Below, one piece after another: positions 19,456-30,528 of a DNA stretch of 36,889 bases (the first letter of the stretch is position 1; the number at the start of each line of letters is the position of its first letter). The stretch spans positions 3,604,479 through 3,641,367 of the forward strand of contig BFEA01000016.1 of assembly GCA_003427395.1 (NCBI GenBank), in the 5' to 3' direction. Source of the DNA: Chara braunii (Eukaryota; Streptophyta; Charophyceae; Charales; Characeae). The notes beneath the pieces are model-generated. The model made no database searches. It was not told the origin of the DNA and worked only from the letters and a program-made list of their open reading frames with translations. A program made the translations under genes and the position numbers.

Positions 19456-22400
19456 GCAGGGAAGGTTGTCATATTGAGTAATGTGCCGCGGACAGTAGTG
19501 TGGCTGCGCTGGCGCTGTGGTTTTGACCTAGCGCCAGCTGTCTATTTGTGATTATCAGTGACACAGTCGTGAATGCTGTCTTCGTTGTATATGTTTGACT
19601 GCCATGTTCCTTGCACCTTCTTTCTAACTCTCGATTGTCTGGTTCCTCGTTCATGCAACGCTTTTGCCCACGCTTGTCAGAACAATCCCCGGTTATGAGA
19701 ACATACGACCCCTCTTTCCGTCTGTCTTGCTCGCTTTTTCTTCACTTTTGCATCCAAAATGAGGTACAAATCCGCTAATCCACGACACGAGAAAGGTAAT
19801 AAAGTAGCATAGTCTTGTCTCGTGGACCGGGACGAGGGCGTTTATCTCATCGTCGCTCATGGCGACGATAACGATGATAGCGACGGGCAAGTGCAGACGA
19901 TGGTATCAGTAATGCCCTCGATGATGGAATGGGAGCCTGCGATATGGTGATTGAATGATATCTGCTACGAATAATGTGGATGATTAGATAGTATCTGCTA
20001 CAATGACGATAATATGATGGTGACTAAGTTTTGTCTGCTATGATGGTGGTGGCGATGGCGACGGGGCAAATCTCTGAGTCCATCTCGGAGTGCATTCGAC
20101 AACCTGAGAGTGCAGGCCGAAGGTGGGGGTAAATCTCAGAGTAGATCTGGCAGTGGGATTTTCGGGCCGTCGGAACCAATCGTCGGGGAAAGGGTGTTTC
20201 TCAGTTCAGCTAATGATACCTGAGGAGATTGATTGATATAGGGGTGGTGGGGATGTTATCAACACGAGGGCGACGAAGGTGTCGACGTTACGTAATTTCG
20301 TCAGGGATGCGACAATCAAGGATGTCAAACGTGGCAGTGAATGACGATGGCTATCGATCGCGATGTCGCCCTCCTGATTACGCAATTGTGAAGTTGATTA
20401 ATGGATGATACACGTGGCATGCGTGAACGGATGCGGTACTGATAGAGCGCTGATGAGGGATGTCGAATGGAGAATGGAGACTTCCGACAGTGATGAGGTG
20501 TGACGACGACGGTCTCGTTTGCGCCGACAGCGACGATATTTATCGTATTTACTACTAGTATTATGAGGTCGAACGATGAGAGGTGGTCCGTACATGTGAC
20601 AGAGAAGGAAGGAGGAGATGGGCGACGAGGTAAGTGAAGGGATTGCATGATTTTGTGGCCGATTTTTGTGGATGATTGGTGGTATCTATGAGGACAGACT
20701 GGTAGCAAGACAGGTAATGAAGCGATGTTGAGGAAATATCGAGCAGGAAGGCGCGTCTGACAGGAGTGTGGTTTGTTTGGGGAGACGATGAATGGTTAAG
20801 AGTAGAGGCTCGTCAGAGTCGGAATTGGAAATACGATATCAGGCGATTTCAGGCGATTTCCTGATTGGAGCAATCCCGACGACAGATGTGATGACGGGAA
20901 TCTGGACGGTTGCTGCAACTACGACAATGGAAAGGATAAATGGATGGAAGGAGGTATGGGCGACAGACGACAATGGAAAGGATTAATGGATGGAAGGAAG
21001 GAGGTATGGGCGACAGCGGTAGCGCTTATATGCTCTGATGGCACCTATCTCGGCAGTGCAGTGACGTCGAAGAATTGATTGATTGATTGAATGGTAAGTT
21101 AGTTCAAGGCTGCTGATTGAACTTAGGGGTGTTTTTTGAGATTGACGATCGAGCATTGATGGATGTCAGAGGCAGAGATGATCGGACCGTGATGGATTTT
21201 TCCTGCAGGTTGGGACACGATAAAGAAGAGGGCCGTGAAAGGATAGACGAGCACGAACGGAACGATGAGGATTGCGTGCGACAATGACTGTGAATTCATG
21301 TGATGAAGAGAGTGATACGGCGGAGCTGCAAAAGCAGTGGGAGAGTGATGATGAGCGATGTGAGCGGCGAGTGAGATGATGGAAAAGCGGCGATGATAAA
21401 CTGAGGAAATCCATTATGTTTTCGATAAAGAAGACCTGAAAGTAATTGTGAAACAAAGGCACGGAGGTAGGGTAGGGGGTTATACCCAGGGTTGCCAAAA
21501 TGCGCGGGGGGGGGGGTGTCTGCAAGATGGTGTTTGTCCAAAGAGCGACTATTTACGGACGTGATTGGACCACGTCAGAGGAGTTCTTATCGTGATAAGC
21601 GTCGGTGGCGGGAAGTGCGATCAGGATGAGTAGAGCCATATTAGGTAGAGATTCTTATTCAGTCGCAGTGAACGAGTCTGCATGGTTATGATATCCAAGT
21701 ACACACTGAAATTCGCGCTGAGGAGGTGATGATCTGTCTAAGAGAAAGCGAGAGCACACTGAAATTCGCGCTCGCGCGCGCGGACGCGCACGCCCTCACA
21801 TTCCCCCCACGCCCGTCGTGTGAAGATACGGCGAGCGACGTGCGCAGCTCTTGTTGCCTTCACGGAAAATGAGGCTGCCTGGCGGATGTTTGTAATGAGG
21901 CTGCTGCCCGTATGGCAGAAAGAGGAGTAAGGGGGGGATGATGCCGGAGGCGAAAGTCTTCATGCACGGATGTTGATCCGTCTTTCACCAGAAACATCAG
22001 GAGGAAATCGCGTGCAAAGCATCGGATTGGCGGATGTCGTTGTGCCAGAGAGGAAAAAGAGCATATGCGAGCTTGTCAGTGGTCGTGAGTTTATCGGGGG
22101 ATAACAGCGCGTGTGCGGCGCTGTTGCTCGCTCCTTGACCGCAACGTGAAGTAGAGGGAGTGTTCAAAACGCAGGTCGACAAAAGTTAACGCAGCTGCAG
22201 TGTTTGCCTCGCGGGCTTTCCCGCCCACGGGCGCTCTTTGATTGGAGGTTACTGTTTTTTTTTTCTGTTTTTTTTTTTCTTTTCAAATTCTTATCTGTGA
22301 GCAAAAATGAGTTTATTATTTGTTATTTCTCATGGGAGGAATGCTTTTATCCAATCAAGGAAGTGGAATTCTTGTGATCTTACCTAACGGTCTCCTCTTG

Positions 22401-23549
22401 TGCGCGTTTGAGTGAGATTCTATCTCCATGTCGTGGTGATTCTCGAACAATTGTGTCCCCTGGCGGCAAAACGTTCTCTCTGCTCCTTGTGCTCTCTCTC
22501 TCTCTCTCTCTTTTTCCTTCCTCTTATCTTGCCGTTTCGTCTTCTCTCTCTCCTACTGTTATGAGGCTCTCGCGCTACATCTGCTCTACTATCTCTCTCT
22601 CTCTCTCTCGCGCGCGCGCGCCCGGGCGCTTCTGCATTTTGGATGCTCTGGAGCGTGGACGCGTGTTCGTGTTTGAGTTTTACTTGCGCGGCACAGCCGC
22701 GCCAGACGTCCTGTCCTGAATTGCAGAAAAGTGTCCACTATTGCGAATCCGGATGAGGAATGCCCCTCCTCTGTTTCCTGGACGTTCTTAGGTCTTGTCG
22801 GCCGTCTGCTGTTCGCTTTGTCTGCTGTTTTGTTTGATAACAGACATGTCTATTTTTGTGTTTTCTAGTACTGTGAGAGTAGCTGGTGTCCTTGAAGGGA
22901 TGAACCTGGCTTCGTTAATGGAAGTTGGGAGTAGTTAGTTCTTCTGTCGATTTACTATTGCTCAGATCAGGTTGACTTTTACATGCGCGGTTGGGGGGAG
23001 GGGAAAGGGGCTTGGGGGGGGGACTGCGAGTAGTCTAGGGGTGTGCAAGGTGGAGGGAGGGACAAATCTGTCAAGTTACTTATTGGCGCTGTTGTTGTTT
23101 GAGGAAAACACATTTTTGTGATGTGGGCCAGGAGACTGGACGGTGGACTCGTGTGCGTGCGTGCGTGCCTGAACAATTTCACTTTCGTTCGTGCAGGGAT
23201 ATATCTACACACGACAACAAACAATGCGCTGTTTGTGGACACCTCGCGGGGTGAGACACTGCAAATCAATGTAAGTGCCGGGCTCCCTTTTGTCCACGAG
23301 GCTCAGATACCTGTATTTCTCGACGTCTCCATTGTATGGTGAAGTAGCAAGATACGGTGTGAAATATATATTTGCTTACGCTTTCAGTGCAATCGCGGAT
23401 TATCAACGAGCTGTGTTCAGAAATTGGGTCGCTCTGTGTGTGTGTGCGTGCGCTGGTATGCGTATGTGTGTGTGCGAGAGAGAATGAATGTCTGTGTATG
23501 TCCGCGTGTGCGTGTATGCGTGCGCTCGTATGTGTCTGTGAGATGGAAG

Positions 23550-23609
<60 letters not shown>

Positions 23610-23610
23610 N

Positions 23611-23695
<85 letters not shown>

Positions 23696-26600
23696 CTTAG
23701 GCTGTCGTTATTGATTTTAGCTGGCAGATGACCAGGATGTCCGGTTATGTCGGGTCGTTGGCCGGATGATCTTATACAGAGTTCCGTGATTTACGGCTGT
23801 GCATCATGGAAGGTATCCATCATAACATTGAGGATCGTGTGAGCACTGCGTCCCGGTCTGAAGGCAGGCGAGTAAGTGGAAAATCAGGTTTCACGAAAAA
23901 ATAGGTTCGAAATCATTGAATCGTCAATCAAAGAAGTTGATTCATCCTCTGACAGCTTGGCTGAGCGTGCGACTGACTGAGAGCTTTTCTGGGTGTACGC
24001 CGTGGTTGCCGCAGCTGAACATCACCTTCCCTCATCTGGCGTGTACTGTGTTGAGTTTAGACGCAATGGACATCAGTGGTGAGCAGCAGCTGGATGTGGT
24101 AAGTGTCTTTGTTTATGGAATTGGGTGGTTTGTCCAAGATAAATGTACGTGTGGTAGTTGGGATCGTGTCCGTCGAGTTTAAGCCCTTGCAAGCAGATGC
24201 AATGGTGGGGGAAAGTGGAAAAAATAAAGAAAGGGGTCACCACGTAGCGGGGTTTTGTTTGTGATCATGTTCTTTTTTCTTTTCGTTGTCGGTGTGTGGG
24301 TGAGGGGGTAATGAAATGACACAGCTTGTCCGTGTGCCCATTCTAATTGGGTGATGCGGTGGATGGCCGTCTTCAATGTGTTGGCCAGAACCATGATTGT
24401 CTTGGTCGAAGCAAAAATCTAGTATTCATTCCCTGCATTCTGATCACTTTACTCTCTGCAGCTGGTTTCTCAAATTCTGGACTGATAGAGTAGATCAGCA
24501 GGGGCTGGTGACTCTCTCTGTTGCAAGTACAGGTGGGTTACCTGTGGAGATGTGCTGTTCTCTCTTATAGACATCCTCCTTCCCCATGGAATTCTCTCTC
24601 TAGCGACTTTCCTACTCCCCTCCTCCCCTTTTCCCCCCCTTCCTTTCCCCGTTCTCCCTCTATACCCACCCACTTGCCCATCACCCGCAGTCTACTGATA
24701 GCAGTTTATTGAGCACTGCGTGGGAGACAGTTCATTGACTGTATGTGTATGAAATGAAGGCATAAGGAGTTGAGCAGGAGTGAGAAATTGCAGCTGAAGT
24801 TGGTTTTCTGGCTGTGTAAGTGCCCGCGATGCGGGGGGAAGGGGCGGGCGGGGGAAGACAAATGGGAGTGGGGTTAGCGATTGTGTGCATGCTCAAATGT
24901 TCAAGACGATGATTGTGACTCAAGAAGGATATGTTTTGGAGAAGTGTGGCCGGCTGTAATTCTGCACTTCGCATCCTAGTGGATTTCTGCTTTTGTATCT
25001 GTGCCGACCTGTGATGAAACTCCTCCCCTCTTGCAGATCTCAACGTGCTCGGAGATTCCACTAGAATGCAAAGTGCATGCAAGTGGGGATTTTTGCTTTT
25101 GTGTCTCAGAGCGCACCACTTGCATGATTGGGCTCTGCTCTTGTGAATCAAAATGTGCTCTGATAACCCTTTAGTGGATTGCTGCTCGTGTCTCAGAGCC
25201 AAGTAGTCGCGTGATGGTGGTCCCCACTTGTGGATCTTAGGGCATATTCACGCTAGCACGTTTGCCACATCTCTGTGGACGTTAGCACGTTTTCCACTTC
25301 TCTGTGGACGGAATTGCGGCCAGGTGCATCCAGGTCGGGTCAGAAAAGCAGTCATATTCATCCAGGAGAGTCCCTAGTGTGAGTATGCCCTTATTGTGCT
25401 CCGGGACATGTCTCCTGCAAATTCCAGCTTGTTCCATAGGTGCCGTGAACAGGAAGGACCAGACCCTGAGCAGGGCTGGGAAGAACAACTGACACCGTTA
25501 GAAAAGAGGATGGATCAACGGCAGTTGGGACTTTACATGGGTTGTGAACGTTCTCTCGTGGCTTTGATGTATTTGTTGTGCTATCCGGGGCCATTTTCGT
25601 ATCTCTCTTCTGCGGAAGCATTCTCACACCTTGCTTTTGTCTGTACCACAGGTGCACAACATATTCAAGAGGAGGTTGGACCCCACCGGTGTACCCATTG
25701 ATACAGCGACGAAGGATGTTATTGGAGGCGAGGTGGTAAGCATCTAGCTTTTTTTCTCCTTACCTGCCCCTTCCTCCCCCCCTTCCCTTCCCCTTCTTTT
25801 TCTGGTGTTTTCTACCACCTGAGGTGATCGTCTTTTCTCCTTGTGCTGGCGGAAGATGTCAAAACCCATGGGAATACAGGAACGAGTACATAGGAATACA
25901 GGAATGAGTTTTTGAGTACATGGGAAAACAGGCAAGCATTATAATCCATTGTTGAGGGTGCATAAATTCGGACTAGGCAGTAATGTGCATTGTTGAGTGT
26001 GAAAGTCATATGTTTTGTGCTATTCTCTGCCCTCCGGTTTTCTCTCTAGATGTATTGATTGGACGCTGGTAATGGTGATGAAGATTAAGTAGCAGACGAG
26101 TGGTTGTAGTCCGTTATGATGGCATCGGTTGGAAGGGGCAGGAATGTGAATTCGTGAGTGTGAAGCAAGGAATATGTTTTGTGTTATCTCTCTGTGTATC
26201 TGTGCCTGACAGCTTTGTACTCACACGTGTAGTCATGGGGATGAGGAATGGTACCCAGTAGGACGTCACGAGTCATTGTCAATGTGTGCTTGTCCTAGAT
26301 ACTGACCTCGTTATCTTTTCCCTTGTTCTCCATGTATCCATGTCTGAATGGTATTTCGTTATGTTGACAGATAGAGAAACCAAAGGACAAACATGGGCGA
26401 GAGTTCCTGCCAAATGAGACCTACTGTGGCAGTTGTTATGGGGCAGAGGAGGTGAGTGGTCAATTGCACCTAAGAAACTGACATGATGGGTCATTTTTGG
26501 CAGTTTATGGTGGACGGTATTATTGGTGTGAGTGGACCTCTTTTGGGGTTCGATTGTGTTGATTCTATCATTGCTGTTTGAATGTTCCTGCCGAGTTTGT

Positions 26601-27160
26601 TTCCCTTGCAAAGTGGTATGCATTGTTGGTATGGTTGCAGTATCTTTCTCGGTTTTATTCTATGTTGTTTTTATCATCGTTATTCAATTTATGTGTTGGT
26701 CGTTTTGGGGTGCAAGATCCCAATCCTGGCATGAATCCTGGCAATCATGTGTGCCCTGATTCTCTCTCTATGTTATGTGGCTACATACCAGTACAAGCCA
26801 TTGGTGGAGGACACTGAAAAGGGGACTGGAAGGTCGGTCTAGGCTTCTGTTTCTCATGTCCTCTTGCTCTTCATTCTTCTCTATGCCCCAATGCTAGCTC
26901 GAAGCAAGTTGGGAGATGGAGAAATGCATGCGAACAGTGTTATTGACTTCTGTTGGATAGGAGGAATTCATGTCGAGGTCCTCACGGGAGACTGGTGGTG
27001 GCCTCGTTCTATTCACTGATGCTGGCCTCATGGTTCTCCTTTTTTGACGACTCTCTTATGTGGCTAGAGCTCAGACCAGTGTTGCAACACCTGTGATGCG
27101 GTCAGAGAGGCGTATCGGAAGAGGGGATGGGCCTTCGCTCAACCGGAGCTTGTAGATCAG
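18747..27160 (+). CDS. ERGIC3: ERGIC3/Erv46-like ER-Golgi cargo receptor, N-terminal half (exons 1-6)
   Basis: Six exons, 18747-18885, 23197-23270, 24015-24098, 25652-25735, 26371-26451 and 27068-27160, join in one frame to 185 codons. All introns are GT-AG. The protein has a short cytosolic N-terminus (DAYPKINEDFYSRTLSGG), a first membrane span at residues 28-43, then the lumenal ERGIC N-terminal domain with DTSRGETL (61-68) and SLDAMDISGEQ (85-95). The start of the Erv-type lumenal domain has an N-glycosylation sequon at 142 and the conserved Cys pattern CGSC (146-149) and CCNTC (159-163). In yeast and animals the family cycles between ER and Golgi in COPII/COPI vesicles with Erv41/ERGIC2, sorting cargo and returning ER residents. 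Family members run to about 380 residues with a second span near the C-terminus; that half was not found downstream. Confidence 0.93.
19133..19454. repeat. GA microsatellite with assembly gap, intron 1
   Basis: Uninterrupted GA repeats (19,133-19,203) run into 186 Ns (19,204-19,389) and continue as AG repeats (19,390-19,454). The gap most likely hides more GA repeat, so the true tract length is unknown. It is preceded by a short AC/GT-rich stretch (19,066-19,130). It lies about 250 bp inside intron 1 of the ERGIC3-like gene. Confidence 0.9.
19455..22980. other. Interior of ERGIC3-like intron 1
   Basis: About 3.5 kb without a supportable gene. From roughly 19,840 to 21,480 the + strand is rich in GATGA/GACGA words. 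Local features are a 46-bp tandem duplication (20,921-21,012), an 18-bp direct repeat (21,702 and 21,755), CG dinucleotide runs (21,770-21,790 and 22,609-22,620), T runs near 22,255-22,280 and CT tracts (22,493-22,510 and 22,591-22,608). Open frames up to about 127 codons are present on the minus strand but have no domain. Confidence 0.5.
20921..21012. repeat. 46-bp tandem duplication in intron 1
   Basis: ACGACAATGGAAAGGAT begins at 20,921 and again at 20,967. The second unit matches the first through GGTATGGGCGACAG apart from an extra GGAA and one substitution. It is a recent-looking two-copy duplication. Confidence 0.75.
23197..23270 (+). CDS. ERGIC3: ERGIC3-like exon 2
   Basis: Acceptor GTGCAG and donor GTAAGT. 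It completes Arg47 and codes residues 48-71, IYLHTTTNNALFVDTSRGET and on to QIN. DTSRGETL is a signature of the family. Intron 1 upstream measures 4,311 bp including the N gap. Confidence 0.93.
23427..23691. repeat. GT and GA microsatellites in intron 2
   Basis: A degenerate TGTG/TGCG-rich stretch (23,430-23,550) leads into (GT)n at 23,552-23,581 and then (GA)n at 23,583-23,691 with one N at 23,610. Open frames through it are repeat artefacts. It occupies about a third of intron 2 (744 bp). Confidence 0.9.
24015..24098 (+). CDS. ERGIC3: ERGIC3-like exon 3
   Basis: Codes residues 72-99 (LNITFPHLACTVLSLDAMD and on to QLDV) in phase 0 at both ends, with acceptor GCAG and donor GTAAGT. SLDAMDISGE is a highly conserved lumenal motif of ERGIC/Erv proteins. 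Confidence 0.94.
25240..25390. mobile_element. 151-bp Tourist/Harbinger-like MITE in intron 3
   Basis: Terminal inverted repeats begin GGGCATATTCACGCTAG on the left and, reading inward from the right end, GGGCATACTCACACTAG: 15 of 17 bases match. The direct flanks are TTA at 25,237-25,239 and TTA at 25,391-25,393. A 3-bp TWA target duplication is typical of PIF/Harbinger elements. The interior is non-coding and contains an internal repeat (GTTAGCACGTTTTCCAC and TAGCACGTTTGCCAC, each followed by CTCTGTGGACG). The same GGGCATACTCAC end occurs near 10,575 and 10,694. Confidence 0.65.
25652..25735 (+). CDS. ERGIC3: ERGIC3-like exon 4
   Basis: Codes residues 100-127, VHNIFKRRLDPTGVPIDTAT and on to GGEV, phase 0, with acceptor CACAG and donor GTAAGC. 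It corresponds to the variable loop that follows the DISGEQ motif and is less conserved than its neighbours. Splice sites and length fit the flanking exons. Confidence 0.88.
26371..26451 (+). CDS. ERGIC3: ERGIC3-like exon 5
   Basis: Codes residues 128-154, phase 0, with acceptor GACAG and donor GTGAGT. It ends with NETYCGSCYGAEE, which holds the N-glycosylation sequon and the first conserved CxxC of the Erv-type domain. Confidence 0.94.
27068..27160 (+). CDS. ERGIC3: ERGIC3-like exon 6, last one found
   Basis: Codes residues 155-185, SSDQCCNTCDAVREAYRKRG and on to LVDQ, phase 0. The acceptor is CTAG (two alternative AGs lie 4 and 9 bases downstream) and the donor is GTAAAC. The next family block should begin with Cys and a basic pair followed by EGF; no such exon was seen before the end of the window. 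Confidence 0.93.
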
Positions 27161-27575
27161 GTAAACCTCGACTTTCTGCCTCAACCTACTGACTTAGGCA
27201 TACCTGTGACAATATCATCTCTCTGTCTGCTGCCTCTCATGTGCCAGTTTTCCTCCCTGCCAAGCGGGCTAGTCTTATCCTGCACATGGACAGCTTTCTG
27301 GGTATCCCTTCACAAAGGTGATCCCCCCTCCCTGCCTTCCCTCTCCACTCACCTGCTCTTTCTCCTGTTACCCCCCCTCAGGCAAAGAGTCCTGCAACAT
27401 GTCAGCAGTGGAACGTTTTGCTTTGACTCCTCTCTGTTGATGTGTTGTTTGCTGGTCGGAGGCTCATATGTACATGTGAATGCCTGTTTCCCAACCCCTC
27501 CACTGTCACTGCAACGTTCTTCTGACTCATATACATGGGCATACTTGGTGAGTTAAACTTGAGAATGGCAAACAA

Positions 27576-27990
27576 GTGATGGATACTTTCCCTTTTGCTT
27601 GGAGAGAGAGAGACATTTCAACGGTTTGACTTGCATGTTGACATTTGCGAAACTTCAAGCAATTTACTAATATATCATTCATACAAACTTGATTGGAAGC
27701 AATTTACAATTAATAGATTACTGCATGCAAAATTATCACACCATTGAACTTCGCGAGTCCAGAAAAAAAGTACGGTTCACATAGTGACGGATACTTTTCC
27801 TTTTGCTTGGAGAGAGAGAGAGACATTTCAACGGGTTGACCTGCATGTTGACATTTGCGGAACTTCAAGCAATTTATTAATATATCATTCATACGAACTT
27901 GATTGGAAGCAATTTACAATTAATAGATTACTGCATGCAAAGTTATCACACCATTGCACTTCGTGAGTCCAGAAAAAAAGTACGGTTCAC
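27576..27990. repeat. 208-bp tandem duplication
   Basis: Copy 1 (27,576-27,780) and copy 2 (27,784-27,990) both run from GTGAYGGATACTTT to AAAAAAAGTACGGTTCAC. About ten substitutions, mostly transitions, and one GA unit separate them. Each copy also contains an internal echo of AAGCAATTTA. It lies in the putative intron 6 of the ERGIC3-like gene. Confidence 0.85.
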
Positions 27991-28062
27991 TTCGGCTCCT
28001 GGCTGTCCTGCGGGGGCTTCAATGCTGAAAACAGCACAGTATGAAGCCAGGATGCATTAGTC

Positions 28063-28134
28063 TATGGCTGCACCCTGACTCCTGCCTTTCAGGTGCTCTA
28101 TGGCTGCACCCGGACTCTTCCCTTCCAGGTGCTA
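28063..28134. repeat. 36-bp tandem duplication
   Basis: TATGGCTGCACCC begins at 28,063 and 28,099. The two 36-bp units differ at only a few positions and both end in CAGGTGCT. Confidence 0.8.
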
Positions 28135-28467
28135 AAAATAGCACTGCTTCTTGTTCTCATTGCGGAGAGCTTCAATGAAAATTGTAACTTCTGTCAAATC
28201 GATTTTGCGTGGACCTAACGAGTCTTACCTGGGTCTGATCTAGAGAGGTCTACGTATCCAGGGACAGCTAACTGCGAGCATTCAGCACCGCGGTTAACCA
28301 GGAAAGGGCCTGCCTGTCCTGAGAGAGGGAGGGTCCGCAAAAGATGAGTTCAGGCCAATGTAAGCAGAATTGGGGACCCAAGTAGTTGCTGGACACGTGC
28401 AGCATCTTCAACTAACCGGTAGGCAGAGTCCACGAGTTACTTGAAGATGCTGGGCCTTGTGCAGATT

Positions 28468-28761
28468 CTTGAAGGGCCCAGGGCGCAGGAAACTGGGATA
28501 GGGTGCAGCCTGGGAACAGGCCCCTCACCCTCTCCAACCAAGACAAAAGCCTGGAGGGCGCCCTGCATTCGAAATTCAGGCATTCTGGCAATGCGGCAGC
28601 GCTGCCTGAGTGGACTTGAAGGGCCCAGGGCGCAGGAAACTGGGATAGGGTGCATCCTGGGAACAGTCCCCTCACCCTCTCCAACCAAGACAAAAGACTG
28701 GAGGGCGCCCTGCATTCGAAATTCAGGCATTCTGGCAATGCGGCAGCGCTGCCTGAGTGGA
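28468..28761. repeat. 147-bp tandem duplication
   Basis: Units 28,468-28,614 and 28,615-28,761 start CTTGAAGGGCCCAGGGCGCA and end GCTGCCTGAGTGGA. They differ at three positions only. As 147 is divisible by three, several frames on both strands remain open through both copies (for example the minus-strand frame 28,412-28,831). No domain is recognisable and coding is doubtful. Confidence 0.9.
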
Positions 28762-30080
28762 CACTTGTGCCCAAGGAGGAAGCTGCACGGTGGCAGCAAG
28801 ATGAGGAAGGAGAAGGGAGACCGACAGCCATAGCCGGGCTGCTTGCTCCATAGCCAGTGGTGGAGTAGCAGAAGTCGTTGGTGGAACAGGGAGTGTAAGA
28901 GATTCAGTGTGGCGAGGCATGTATCTGGTGTTGATGAGCTTGGCGGGACAGCCACCTGTAGGAGGGCTACATTGTTCTTCTATATGTGATTGGAAGGTTC
29001 GAAGGGCTTTCATTATCAAGAGACTTCAGTGCTTTGCTCGTTCATATTTGGTGTGGCTCTCACTTTGATTTGTGCTTTCAATTTCAGCTCAGTGATGTCT
29101 GCACTTCTGTGAGATGTCGCTATTTGGCTATTGCTGTTCACATAGCTTATATTTCCTTGCATAACAGTATCTCCACGTATAGGTCCCAGGTTCAGACCTT
29201 GTCAGCAGCAAACGCAAAAAAAAAAAAAAACCCGGTAAGAATAGAAAGAACCCATACAAGCTGACTCACACACAGTGGCCTCATGGGCCACCTGTGGAGA
29301 CCGCATGGGTGGGTGGGAAATTGCATCGAAGGTAGAAATACTACCTGGGGCAATCCAAGTAGTCCATCCAATGACTAGCAGGTGGGAGTCGAATGGGATT
29401 AGGACCACTTGACTGGCTGGTCGTCTCTAGGCAGTGTATAGACATCGAGGTATTCTCATAGTCCCGTGATCAGGGTCCTCAGGCCCACCAGGGGACCAAT
29501 CAAGGGTAGGCTATGAGATGGTCATAGGGGTTGGAGGGACTACTGTCTTCACCCGAATAGCTGTATTTGGTGCATTTTTCAGTCCACATTCAGTGATAAT
29601 GATCGGGCGTTCTATTCGGGTGAAGAAGGTAGTGGAGAGGATGCGGATAAAGTGCAGCTTGGTTAAGGACTTGTACTGAGCCTATCACCTGAGTTAGTGG
29701 AAAGGATAGGTGGTATTTGGGGGGGGGGGGGTAGGCCTTCTTCTCCTGTCCGAGGAGGGATCGGCCAGGGATCTGCTAGTCAATGGTTGGGGGACAAAGC
29801 TGCATAGAGTGGGCCCGCAATACATCCAGCTGGAGGTTAGGATCTGTGGGGACAGAACCCGATCTCTGGTGGCAAGCTGTTAGGTGTGGGAGGGACACGA
29901 CTTGTGATAGGACCTAGGGCTCTAAGCCCTTTGGGGACTCCGTCTAGGAAAGTCCAGAGGGCCAAGTGGGTCATTCCAAACTTCGAGCGGCTGAACCCCC
30001 GGAAAGTATTCTCGCACCTGATACCCTGCCTCTGGGTGTTAAAATAAAAAAGAAAAAAAAAAGATCCCGTACAGAACACA
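28762..30080. other. Non-coding stretch with homopolymer runs
   Basis: No convincing gene. An A run (29,217-29,230) is followed by AGAACCCATAC, a combination seen again near 30,790-30,812, which suggests fragments of one dispersed A-tailed repeat. A run of 13 G lies at 29,719-29,731. Confidence 0.4.
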
Positions 30081-30086
30081 AACAGG

Positions 30087-30154
30087 AAATGATACAAATC
30101 CTAACTCAATCCTATACTTGAGAGTATAGGATTTAGTTAGGATTTGTATCATTT
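30087..30154. repeat. Near-perfect 31-bp hairpin with 6-bp loop
   Basis: Arm 1 (30,087-30,117, AAATGATACAAATCCTAACT...) and arm 2 (30,124-30,154) are reverse complements with one mismatch, around the loop TTGAGA. A-rich runs flank it on both sides (30,041-30,063 and 30,155-30,172). The shape fits a tiny foldback MITE or a small-RNA precursor; no target duplication is evident. Confidence 0.8.
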
Positions 30155-30493
30155 GAAAAAGAAAAAAAAAACTTTTTTTGAAAAAATTATGAGTGAAAAC
30201 CTCATAAATAAACATAAATTGAATTACCAATAGTTCAGTTGGGGTCACTAAATTTAGAAACGAGTCTCTTGTCGGTAGGACAATAACAGGCTTGCAATAG
30301 AATCTAGGCAAAGGGTACAGACGATTGGATGGGGCTTTAGGGGTGGTAAAGGTTGTGAAAGGCTTACATAGGAACAGGGTAGACTGTATGCGTGAGGTAG
30401 ACCTGTGCAGGATTGCAGTAGGCAGATACTAGGCAAGGCGGGATTGACATGCAAACAGTCGATGATTGGTAAGCGGCCACAGAGACTGCGCTG

Positions 30494-30528
<35 letters not shown>

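Noticed and set aside
18964-19551. 195-codon frame through the N gap
   Set aside because: GA repeat and unknown bases only; it lies inside intron 1 of the ERGIC3-like gene.
28412-28955. Duplicated minus-strand frames of 139 and 172 codons
   Set aside because: Openness follows from the 147-bp duplication; two different frames are open at once and neither has a domain.
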